Positions 1 to 4,884 of a DNA stretch of 5,152 bases are shown here, one piece after another (positions within the stretch are counted from its first letter, which is position 1; every line of letters begins with the position of its first letter). The translations under genes and the position numbers were made by a program. The notes below the pieces were generated by a model. The model was not told the DNA's origin. It worked only from the letters and a program-made list of their open reading frames with translations, and did not search any database. This DNA is from Clostridiales bacterium (GTDB lineage: Bacteria; Bacillota; Dehalobacteriia; UBA4068), in contig WRDJ01000082.1 in NCBI GenBank assembly GCA_009783495.1, positions 1-5,152 of the forward strand, given 5' to 3'.

Positions 1-39
1 CGCGCACGGAATGACCTAGGGCTGATGCAAACCAAATAA
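1..39 (+). CDS. Possible C-terminal tail of the upstream gene (terminase large subunit by position)
   Basis: The first frame is open from the window edge for 12 codons (RARNDLGLMQTK) and ends at TAA 37-39. The other two + frames stop earlier, at TAG or TGA within the first 20 bases. A terminator-like hairpin begins ten bases after the stop and the portal gene follows, so a gene end here is sensible. In phages of this type the gene before the portal is normally the large terminase subunit, but twelve residues carry no family motif. That identity is inferred from gene order only. Confidence 0.35.
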   Translation, partial: RARNDLGLMQTK

Positions 40-48
40 TTTGCGTAC

Positions 49-88
49 AAAAGACGGGCTTATGGGAACAGGCGCGTCTTTTATTATT
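49..88 (+). terminator. Rho-independent terminator-like hairpin upstream of portal gene
   Basis: AAAAGACG (49-56) pairs perfectly with CGTCTTTT (75-82). Past a G-G mismatch, GC 58-59 can pair with GC 72-73. The right arm runs into TTTTATTATT, giving the U-rich 3' side of an intrinsic terminator. The large loop and A/T-rich lower stem make it moderate rather than strong. It lies in the late operon just before the portal ribosome binding site, so it would act as a partial terminator or attenuator, or mark the end of the upstream transcript. Confidence 0.55.
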
Positions 89-107
89 AAAACGAGGAGG
101 AATACAA

Positions 108-1526
108 ATGGAGAGACTCAATTATTTGCGCTTGCCGGACGGGGGCAAAAAGAATATCTATGAGGAGGCGGGGGTGCCGGGTGCGGTGCTGGATTCTTCC
201 ATGCGGGAAGCGCAGCGGCTTTGGCTGGACATGTATCTGGACCGGCCCTTCTGGAAAAAGACCGTGCACGCCGACGGGATGAGCGGGCTTTCCTGTGCGG
301 GGGCGCTTTACGGGCTCAATTTGCCGGCTATCATGGCGGAGGAACTGGCCCGCTTGGTGGTGGGCGAGCAGGCGCCCCTACATGTGGAGGGCGGGACGCG
401 CGCGCGCTTTCTGCAGGGGTTCATGCGCAGGAGCGTGCTGCCGGCGCTGCGGCGGCAGGTGGCATATTGCGCGGCGCTGGGCGGGGTGGTTTTCAAGCCC
501 TATCTGGACGCCAATAATATGCTGCAAATGAGTTTTGTGCTGCCGGAAAACTTTTTGCCGCTGGATTTTGACAATGCCGGGATAACGGGGGCGGTGATGA
601 CGGGCAGCCGCAGGCAGGGCAAGCATACCTACACGCGGCTGGAGATTCACCGCATGCTGCCGGGGAATAAATATCTGGTGCAAAACCGCCTTTTCAGGAG
701 CGAGGGCGCGGGGCTGGGGACGGAGGAGGCTCCCTTAAGCGAGGTGGCGGATTATGCCGGTTTGCGCCGCGAGGTGGTGCTTGAGAATATCAAGAGGCCG
801 CTCTTTGTCTATTTCAAGATGCCCAACGCCAACCACATAGACCCGCAAAGCCCGCTCGGCGTTTCGCTCTTCAGCCGCTGCGTGGACGTGATGCGGCAGG
901 CAGACATCACCTTCGACGCGCTGATCAATGAGATCGAGCTGGGAGAACGCCGCATTTTCATCGGTGATTCCATGGTCAAGCTGCGCCGCGACAAGGAAGG
1001 CAACCCCATCGCCAGCTTCAACAAGCGCGACCGCGTTTTCCGCCAGCTGCAGTTCGACGGCGGCAAGGAGGGCGTCATCCACGACGCGCCGCCGCTGCGC
1101 ATAGCCGAGCTGCGCCTGGCCTTGCAGACGCAGTTGGATTTGGCCGCCTCGGCGCTGGGCTTCACACAGGGCTCTTTTTCTTTCGATGAGCGGCGCGGTA
1201 ATATGACCGCCACCCAGGTGGTAAACGAGAACAGCAAGCTCTTCCGCACGGTGCGCGACGTCGAGAATTCGCTGCAAAACGCTTTGGAGCAGACCTTGGA
1301 GGTGGCGGATATTTTCGCCGACCTTTACGGATTGGCGCCTAAAGGCGGGTATAGCAGCAGTTTTCTTTGGGAGGCGCGGCTTTCGGAGAGCAGGAGCCAG
1401 CTGACCGGCCGCGGCATTGAGAAGGTGGCGGCCGGGCTGATGTCGCCGCTGCGTTTTCTCATCGAGGTGGAGGGCATGAGCGAGGCCGCCGCCAAGAGGG
1501 AGCTGGGCTTTATAAACCAGAAGTAA
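108..1526 (+). CDS. Phage portal protein, A118-type
   Basis: This 472-residue protein would form the ring at the unique capsid vertex through which DNA is packaged and ejected, and on which the head assembles. It resembles the A118-type portal family: PNANHIDPQSPLGVSLF (residues 239-255), ELGERRIFI (277-285), ALGFTQGSFSFDE (349-361) followed by the conserved pattern MTATQVVNENSKLFRT (366-381). Its length fits the family. The C-terminus (about 440-470) is a helical IEVEGMSEAAAKREL stretch like those closing related portals. There is no signal peptide or membrane segment. The ATG at 108 follows GAGGAGG (94-100) at good spacing and is the first start in the frame. The scaffold and coat genes follow, as expected. 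Base use looks G-rich in the first half and C-ending in residues about 235-385. The family call rests on motif memory, not a search. Confidence 0.9.
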   Translation: MERLNYLRLPDGGKKNIYEEAGVPGAVLDSSMREAQRLWLDMYLDRPFWKKTVHADGMSGLSCAGALYGLNLPAIMAEELARLVVGEQAPLHVEGGTRARFLQGFMRRSVLPALRRQVAYCAALGGVVFKPYLDANNMLQMSFVLPENFLPLDFDNAGITGAVMTGSRRQGKHTYTRLEIHRMLPGNKYLVQNRLFRSEGAGLGTEEAPLSEVADYAGLRREVVLENIKRPLFVYFKMPNANHIDPQSPLGVSLFSRCVDVMRQADITFDALINEIELGERRIFIGDSMVKLRRDKEGNPIASFNKRDRVFRQLQFDGGKEGVIHDAPPLRIAELRLALQTQLDLAASALGFTQGSFSFDERRGNMTATQVVNENSKLFRTVRDVENSLQNALEQTLEVADIFADLYGLAPKGGYSSSFLWEARLSESRSQLTGRGIEKVAAGLMSPLRFLIEVEGMSEAAAKRELGFINQK

Positions 1527-1541
1527 ATTCACTTTATTAAA

Positions 1542-1562
1542 GGGGCGCACATTGTGCGCCCC
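1542..1562. other. Perfect 9-bp hairpin after the portal gene
   Basis: GGGGCGCAC (1542-1550) and GTGCGCCCC (1554-1562) are exact inverse complements with a three-base loop, fifteen bases after the portal stop codon. No T run follows on the + strand, so this is not a standard intrinsic terminator in the direction of the genes. It could block 3' exonucleases or pause transcription. On the - strand the stem is followed by TTTAATAAAG, a weak tail, but no - strand gene leads into it. Confidence 0.6.
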
Positions 1563-1631
1563 TGCGAATAGTCCCATTAAAAAGGGAAAATCGGGAGCGC
1601 GTTACGGGTGTTGATCATCGTTTCCAAGTTT

Positions 1632-1670
1632 GAACCGGGCCTGACCGCCCGGTTCTTATGCTTCCTTTTG
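1632..1670 (+). terminator. Terminator-like hairpin before the scaffold gene
   Basis: GAACCGGGC (1632-1640) pairs exactly with GCCCGGTTC (1647-1655) around a six-base loop. The following bases 1656-1670, TTATGCTTCCTTTTG, are T-rich although interrupted. This fits a leaky intrinsic terminator or attenuator between portal and scaffold, which could lower or set downstream transcription. The broken T tract keeps confidence moderate. Confidence 0.45.
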
Positions 1671-1700
1671 CGTGGCGGGTTACACGTCAAAAAAACTAAA

Positions 1701-1707
1701 AAGGGGG
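1701..1707 (+). promoter_or_regulatory. Ribosome binding site fixing the scaffold start
   Basis: AAGGGGG sits six bases before ATG 1714. It lies downstream of the in-frame GTG at 1672, so it supports the ATG and argues against the 14-residue longer reading. Confidence 0.7.
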
Positions 1708-1713
1708 ATTTTT

Positions 1714-2280
1714 ATGTTGAAGGATGTTTTGGGAGAAGAGCTTTTCGCGTTGGTGAAAGAGGCTCTCAGGGGCAAGGGCCGGGAAGGCCGTGACCTGGAA
1801 CTGGCTGTCATCAATAATGGCAGCTATCTGCCGGCGGAAAAATTCAATCAAGTGAACGAGGAGAACAAAAGCCTGAAAAACAGGTTGAAAGAGCAGGAGG
1901 CGGCGCTTTCGCGCCTGCCCGATGAGGAACGGAGCCGGCGGGAGCTGAGCCAACAGTTGGAAGAGGAGCGCGGGAGACTCGCGCTCTTGCAGCAGGAATG
2001 GCGGGAGGCCGCGCAGGAACGCGAGCAAAGGCATGGGCTGGAACTGGCCCTTTTATCACGCAAGGCCAGGAACACCAAGGCTTGTCTGGCCCTTTTGGAC
2101 AGGGAAAAGGCAAGCGGGGAAAGCTTGGAGCAGGAACTGGACCGCCTTGCGGAAGAGCATCCCTATCTTTTTGAGGAGGGGAAAACAGGTTTGCCGCGCT
2201 TTGCCGCGCAGGTGGACCCGCCCGCTGACGAAGGCGAGGGGCTGGCGAGGCAGATTGCTCAGGGGATGGGAATAAAGTGA
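1714..2280 (+). CDS. Capsid scaffolding protein, GP20-like
   Basis: This 188-residue protein fits the phage minor structural/scaffold GP20 family (Phage_GP20 type), which guides coat assembly inside the procapsid and leaves before or during DNA packaging. Supporting features are the N-terminal LGEELFALVKEAL helix (residues 6-18), the GSYLPAEKFNQVNEENKSLK block (36-55), a long charged coiled coil rich in Glu, Arg, Gln and Leu (about 46-115), and the family-typical SRKARNTKACLALLDREK segment (115-132). YLFEEG (151-156) near the end also matches. There are no membrane segments. ATG 1714 is chosen over the in-frame GTG at 1672 because AAGGGGG lies just before it. It sits directly upstream of the coat gene, the usual place for a separate scaffold, and fits a coat protein lacking an N-terminal delta domain. 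A fused maturation protease is not visible. Confidence 0.88.
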   Translation: MLKDVLGEELFALVKEALRGKGREGRDLELAVINNGSYLPAEKFNQVNEENKSLKNRLKEQEAALSRLPDEERSRRELSQQLEEERGRLALLQQEWREAAQEREQRHGLELALLSRKARNTKACLALLDREKASGESLEQELDRLAEEHPYLFEEGKTGLPRFAAQVDPPADEGEGLARQIAQGMGIK

Positions 2281-2289
2281 TGCCGGCAA

Positions 2290-2327
2290 GCCAGAGGACA
2301 GGGGCCAGAAGCCAGAAAAAGACAGGG
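2290..2327 (+). repeat. Degenerate 7-base tandem repeat
   Basis: The stretch can be read as 7-base units: GCCAGAG, GACAGGG, GCCAGAA, GCCAGAA, a three-base AAA spacer, then GACAGGG. Two unit types, GCCAGAR and GACAGGG, therefore recur in phase except for the spacer. Such low-complexity units look like chromosomal intergenic repeats rather than phage structural sequence. The repeat begins ten bases after the scaffold stop. Confidence 0.65.
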
Positions 2328-2435
2328 TTCCTCGTTGGCGCTTTGCAAATTGGCCGTACAACGTATTAGTTAAATAAAGGGAAACGGCAATTTGTCGTTT
2401 GCTTCACACTCTGCTCCCTCACTTCTATCCCCTGT
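2298..2435. repeat. Imperfect inverted repeat enclosing a short hairpin
   Basis: ACAGGGGCCAGAAG (2298-2311) matches the inverse complement of CTTCTATCCCCTGT (2422-2435) at 12 of 14 positions: seven pairs, a two-by-two mismatch, then five pairs. The right arm therefore carries the GACAGGG/CCAGAAG-type repeat in inverted orientation. Between the arms lies the hairpin AAACGGC (2382-2388) with GTCGTTT (2394-2400), including one G-T pair. Confidence 0.5.
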
Positions 2436-2486
2436 TTCCCAGTACGCGACCTTCCTCGCGCTCCTCGCTGCTTGTGAAACCGGGGC

Positions 2487-2512
2487 CCCCAAAAACCTTT
2501 AGGTTTTTGGGG
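2487..2512. other. Perfect 11-bp hairpin upstream of the capsid gene
   Basis: CCCCAAAAACC (2487-2497) and GGTTTTTGGGG (2502-2512) are exact inverse complements around the loop TTTA. The left arm overlaps the palindrome GGGGCCCC (2482-2489), so alternative pairing with GGGG 2509-2512 or GGGG 2514-2517 is possible. There is no T tract on either side, so it is not a standard terminator. As RNA it would sit about 67 bases before the capsid start, suitable for a 5' stabilising or regulatory structure. Confidence 0.65.
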
Positions 2513-2566
2513 TGGGGATTGCCTCATCGTTTTTCGAAAAAACAGTCATAGTAAACAAAAAACAAA

Positions 2567-2573
2567 AGGAGTG
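2567..2573 (+). promoter_or_regulatory. Ribosome binding site fixing the capsid start
   Basis: AGGAGTG lies upstream of ATG 2580 with good spacing. The upstream in-frame GTG at 2571 overlaps this site, so it cannot be the real start. Confidence 0.75.
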
Positions 2574-2579
2574 ATTTTT

Positions 2580-3494
2580 ATGGCAATCAATTTTACACAA
2601 ACGGCCAGCATTTTTCAGAGCATGTTGGACAAACAGATCCTGCAGGAGGCGACCAGCGGCTGGATGGAGGCCAACGCCGGTCAGGTGAAATATTGCGGCG
2701 GCAACGAGGTGAAGATACCCAAGCTATCCATGCAGGGGTTGGGCAATTACAGCCGCGACGAGGGCTTTGCCCAGGGTTCGGTCTCCCTTTCCTATGGTTC
2801 GTATACGCTGACGCAGGACAGGGGGCGCACCTTTCAAATCGACGCCATGGATGTGGACGAGAGCAATTTTGCCGCCACGGCGGCCAACCTGCTGGGCGAG
2901 TTCCAGCGCGTGCATGTGATCCCGGAGATAGATTCCTACCGCTATTCAGCGATTTACGCCGCGGCCAATGCCAAAAGCTTTGTCACCACCTATACCCCCG
3001 CCGCCTCCGACGTTTTGAGCAAGCTGCAGGCGGATATTTTCAATATTTACAACAAACTGGGCGAGACGCCGCTGGTCATCACCATGTCCATGTCGGCCTA
3101 TAACGTGCTGAATCAAAGCACGCAGTTGGTGAAATATCTTTCCGTCGGTTCTTTCAAGAAGGGCGAGTTGGAAGATAAGATCATGCACTTCAATGGCAAT
3201 CCCGTCGTGCGCGTTTCCGGCGCGCGCATGAAAACGGCCTATACGGTGCGGGACGGCGTGACTGCCGGGCAGGAAGCCGGTGGTTTGGCGGCGGCCACGG
3301 GGGCCAAAGACATCAACTGGATCATCTGCGCCGCCGGCGCGCCGCTGGCTGTTTCCAAGACCGACGTGGTGCGCATTTTCGACCCGCTGACCAACCAGAG
3401 GCTGAACGCCTATAAAATTGACTATCGCAAGTTCCACGATTTGTGGGTGCCGGATAATAAGGCAGACGGGATATGGGTCAACGTCTCTGCATAG
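2580..3494 (+). CDS. Major capsid protein, HK97 fold
   Basis: This 304-residue protein would form the capsid shell. It resembles the coat proteins of A118-like phages of Bacillota. Family-like stretches are TLTQDRGRTFQIDAMDVDES (residues 76-95, an E-loop to spine-helix region), the helix-rich LLGEFQRVHVIPEIDSYRYS (104-123), TPLVITMSMSAYNVL (163-177), and the C-terminal IFDPLTNQRLNAYKIDYRKF (266-285), followed by HDLWVPDNKADGIWVNVSA at the end. There is no N-terminal scaffold-like delta region or protease site, consistent with the separate scaffold gene just upstream. ATG 2580 is chosen because AGGAGTG precedes it; the GTG at 2571 lies inside that site. No C-terminal Ig-like domain is present. 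The gene is isolated by long gaps on both sides, each with a strong hairpin, which could allow expression separate from its neighbours. Identification is by sequence pattern and gene order. Confidence 0.9.
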   Translation: MAINFTQTASIFQSMLDKQILQEATSGWMEANAGQVKYCGGNEVKIPKLSMQGLGNYSRDEGFAQGSVSLSYGSYTLTQDRGRTFQIDAMDVDESNFAATAANLLGEFQRVHVIPEIDSYRYSAIYAAANAKSFVTTYTPAASDVLSKLQADIFNIYNKLGETPLVITMSMSAYNVLNQSTQLVKYLSVGSFKKGELEDKIMHFNGNPVVRVSGARMKTAYTVRDGVTAGQEAGGLAAATGAKDINWIICAAGAPLAVSKTDVVRIFDPLTNQRLNAYKIDYRKFHDLWVPDNKADGIWVNVSA

Positions 3495-3603
3495 TCGCGA
3501 AAATTGGCTTTGTGTCCCGGTGTTGCGTCTGCACTTCGGTCGCTCACGGATTACACTTTAGTCCCGCTCGCGTTTCTCATCCTCAAGGGAGGGAGAGAAA
3601 GAA

Positions 3604-3638
3604 TAATGGGGTTGCCGTGTTTGGCGGCAACCCCATTA
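3604..3638. other. Perfect 14-bp hairpin downstream of the capsid gene
   Basis: TAATGGGGTTGCCG (3604-3617) and CGGCAACCCCATTA (3625-3638) pair without mismatch around a seven-base loop. It is the longest perfect stem I found in the window. The + strand shows no T tract after it, while the - strand side reads TTCTTTCTC. It lies 110 bases after the capsid stop and could protect the capsid message 3' end or reduce read-through into the connector genes. A simple intrinsic terminator for + strand transcription is not supported. Confidence 0.7.
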
Positions 3639-3655
3639 ATGGACGGAGCAGGCAG

Positions 3656-3672
3656 CGCAACCTGTGGTTGCG
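3656..3672. other. Small perfect hairpin
   Basis: CGCAACC (3656-3662) pairs exactly with GGTTGCG (3666-3672) around the loop TGT, eighteen bases after the large hairpin. No T tract follows. Together the two may form a tandem structure. Confidence 0.5.
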
Positions 3673-3762
3673 GGACATGGAAACGAGGAGCTAAAAGCAG
3701 CTGGCAGAACAAGGCGCGCCGATTGCGGCATGCGACGCTGGTTTTGCGGCGATATTAAGAAA

Positions 3763-3770
3763 AGAGGTGA
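3763..3770 (+). promoter_or_regulatory. Ribosome binding site fixing the GTG start of the connector gene
   Basis: AGAGGTGA ends six bases before GTG 3777. The alternative ATG at 3792, five codons further in, has no such site, so GTG is preferred. Confidence 0.7.
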
Positions 3771-3776
3771 TCAACG

Positions 3777-4142
3777 GTGAATTATATCACCATGGACTAT
3801 TACAGGAACACCTATAAGCCTCTGACCGACGGCGACGACGCCACGGTGGAGCATTATATCGGGCTGGTTTGCGACCTGGTGGCGGGGCTGATCGGGTATA
3901 AGCCGCCGGAAAAGCTTGCCGATTGGCAGTTGCCGCTGGTGCAGAGGGCGGCGGCCGGATGGGTGGAGTTTTTCCTCGGCCATCCCGAAGTTTTGCAGGG
4001 CGGGAACATAAAATCCCTGCGTCTTGGCCGTTTAAGTTATAGCGAGGGCGGGGGAGAAGAAGCCGGCGGGATCCCCGGGGCGGTGGCTGCGCTGCTGGCG
4101 GATACCGGCCTGATGTATAGGGGGGGTATCTATGCGTCTTAG
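3777..4142 (+). CDS. Head-tail connector (adaptor) protein
   Basis: This 121-residue protein occupies the place of the SPP1 gp15 / HK97 gp6-type adaptor, which forms a ring docking beneath the portal. The predicted shape fits: an N-terminal helical half (MDYYRNTY at 6-13, then ATVEHYIGLVCDLVAGLIGY at 22-41), a middle helix QLPLVQRAAAGWVEFFLGHP (51-70), a short LGRLSYSEGGG turn (83-93) like the loop of this family, and a C-terminal helix IPGAVAALLADTGLMY (99-114). GTG is used as start because of AGAGGTGA upstream; translation would begin MNYITMDYY. The next gene starts inside its last codons (11-base overlap), suggesting translational coupling. Sequence identity to known adaptors seems low, so position carries much of the weight. 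Confidence 0.75.
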   Translation: MNYITMDYYRNTYKPLTDGDDATVEHYIGLVCDLVAGLIGYKPPEKLADWQLPLVQRAAAGWVEFFLGHPEVLQGGNIKSLRLGRLSYSEGGGEEAGGIPGAVAALLADTGLMYRGGIYAS

Positions 4143-4473
4143 GGCCATACCCCCGGCGTTTTTGCGTCAAAACGCACTCTTGCTGCGGCGGGAGGGCGAA
4201 CCGGATGCCTGGGGCAAGCGGGGTTTCCGGGCGGTCGAGTTGCAAAGGGTCTTTTATCAGGTGGAAGAGCGGGCGGAAAACGGCAAGCCGGGAGAGCGGG
4301 AGGGCAGCGCCTTGCTGCTTTTTTTTGACGCCATACATTCCTTGCCGCGGGGGACTGATTTTCAGCCCGGCGACCGCATCGAGATCGGCGACGGGCGCGA
4401 GCGCCTGGTCGTGAGCGTGAGCCCCTGCGGGGCGGCGGGGCGCCTGCATCATATTGAAGTGGAGGCGAGATGA
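4132..4473 (+). CDS. Head closure / minor capsid protein (Minor_capsid_1-like)
   Basis: This 113-residue protein fits the small head closure group (SPP1 gp16-like; minor capsid 1 type in A118-like phages), which binds under the adaptor ring and holds packaged DNA until the tail attaches. Visible clues are GSALLLFFDAIHS (residues 58-70), the beta-barrel turn FQPGDRIEIGDG (77-88), RLVVSVSPC (91-99), and the ending LHHIEVEAR (105-113), where an HH-x-E motif is typical of the group. The N-terminal half is Arg-rich. ATG 4132 follows a GGGGGG tract (4121-4126) at five bases and overlaps the previous gene by eleven bases. Its TGA abuts the next ATG directly. The stretch of seven T at 4319-4325 is a possible slippery site, but the frame reads through normally. 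Confidence 0.72.
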   Translation: MRLRAIPPAFLRQNALLLRREGEPDAWGKRGFRAVELQRVFYQVEERAENGKPGEREGSALLLFFDAIHSLPRGTDFQPGDRIEIGDGRERLVVSVSPCGAAGRLHHIEVEAR

Positions 4474-4884
4474 ATGAACGGCAGTAAACCCCTGATCAAA
4501 GAGATGAAGGCATATCTGGAAGGCCGTGTGGAGTTTTATGCGCCGCTCGCCCTGGACACGCTGGAGCGTGAGGAGCGGGGCGTCGCCCTGATACAGCGGG
4601 GCGGGCCTTTCGCTTTGCGCCGCTATTTTTGCGGCGGCTTCGTCGGCTCGTTCGCTTTCGCAGTCTATTGCAAATCCCCGGATAAGGAGCAGGCCTGCCG
4701 TCAGCTTGCGGCGGTGGAGCAGGTTTTTGCCGCCTGCGGGCTGCCGGAGCTTGAAGGGGCCGCCGTGCTCAAGGTGGAGCAAACCTCCGCGCCCTCGCTG
4801 CTCAAGGCGGAGAAGGACGGGAGCTATATCTACGGCGCGGAATACGCCCTCAGCTATTATAAGGAGGTGGCGGAGCATGTCTGA
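4474..4884 (+). CDS. Tail terminator-like / minor capsid protein (Minor_capsid_3-like)
   Basis: This 136-residue protein resembles the minor capsid 3 group of A118-like phages, taken to be equivalent to the tail terminator or tail completion protein (SPP1 gp17-like) that caps the tail tube for joining to the head. Clues are the strand block RRYFCGGFVGSFAFAVYCKS (residues 49-68), a helix DKEQACRQLAAVEQVFAACG (70-89), the LPEL turn (90-93), VLKVEQTSAPSLLKAEKDG (98-116), and the closing strand YGAEYALSYYKE (120-131). ATG 4474 begins immediately after the previous stop, and GGAGG at 4461-4465 lies inside the previous gene. It overlaps the tail tube gene by eight bases. No HK97 gp10-like gene lies before it, although that position usually has one. 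Four cysteine codons (52, 66, 75, 88) are more than expected for such a small intracellular protein. Confidence 0.68.
   Translation: MNGSKPLIKEMKAYLEGRVEFYAPLALDTLEREERGVALIQRGGPFALRRYFCGGFVGSFAFAVYCKSPDKEQACRQLAAVEQVFAACGLPELEGAAVLKVEQTSAPSLLKAEKDGSYIYGAEYALSYYKEVAEHV
4863..4867 (+). promoter_or_regulatory. Strong ribosome binding site of the tail tube gene
   Basis: GGAGG within AAGGAGGTGG (4861-4870) is a near-ideal site nine bases before ATG 4877. It lies within the end of the preceding gene and fits high expression of a major tail protein. Confidence 0.75.

Larger units (their letters stand above)
1527..1713. other. Portal-scaffold intergenic gap with two hairpins
   Basis: These 187 bases contain no convincing gene. 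They hold a 9-bp hairpin at 1542-1562, a second 9-bp hairpin with a T-rich tail at 1632-1670, an A-rich stretch and the scaffold ribosome binding site. Related phages usually carry a minor head protein gene (Mu gpF-like) at this place. Confidence 0.6.
2281..2579. other. Structured non-coding gap between scaffold and capsid genes
   Basis: No believable gene lies in these 299 bases. From left to right it holds 7-base repeats (2290-2327), a short hairpin (2382-2400), a C/T-rich stretch (about 2401-2470) that contrasts with the purine-rich genes around it, the GGGGCCCC palindrome (2482-2489), a perfect 11-bp hairpin (2487-2512), the palindrome TTTTTCGAAAAA (2530-2541), and an A-rich leader with the capsid ribosome binding site. 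The gap is unusually long for a phage head operon. It may be the 5' leader or processing region of the capsid message, or inserted non-coding sequence. Confidence 0.6.
3495..3776. other. Structured gap between capsid and connector genes
   Basis: These 282 bases have no convincing gene. They hold a C/T-rich stretch (about 3520-3584), a purine tract AAGGGAGGGAGAGAAAGAAT (3585-3604), a perfect 14-bp hairpin (3604-3638) and a 7-bp hairpin (3656-3672), then an open stretch 3640-3780 whose frame closes by overlapping the connector start. An ATG at 3606 after the purine tract would give a 50-residue basic peptide, but the start is buried in the hairpin stem and the peptide has no family look. Many phages carry a small decoration or spacer gene here, so decay of one is possible. 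Confidence 0.55.

Noticed and set aside
735..1577. - strand open frame of 280 codons opposite the portal gene
   Set aside because: It mirrors the portal coding sequence, has no recognisable domain, and its start lies in the hairpin after the portal gene without a convincing ribosome binding site.
1608..1793. 61-residue + strand frame overlapping the scaffold start
   Set aside because: It runs through the terminator-like hairpin and out of frame into the scaffold gene, with no ribosome binding site of its own.
2280..2369. 29-residue frame starting at the TGATG overlap after the scaffold gene
   Set aside because: The overlap looks like coupling, but the upstream ribosome binding site is weak and much of the peptide is just the translated 7-base repeat.
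2343..2375. Possible promoter (TTGCAA, 15 bases, TATTAG) upstream of the capsid gene
   Set aside because: Both boxes are poor matches and the spacing is short; in an A/T-richer gap such a match is expected by chance.
2530..2541. Palindrome TTTTTCGAAAAA before the capsid gene
   Set aside because: It is only A/T runs around TCGA with no loop, and nothing ties it to a known operator.
3504..3758. 84-residue + strand frame in the capsid-connector gap
   Set aside because: It starts at a TTG without a ribosome binding site, crosses the C/T-rich tract and the perfect hairpin, and gives a low-complexity basic peptide with no family likeness.
4319..4325. Run of seven T in the head closure gene as a slippage site
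   Set aside because: The annotated frame continues normally to a stop that abuts the next gene, and no useful alternative product is seen.
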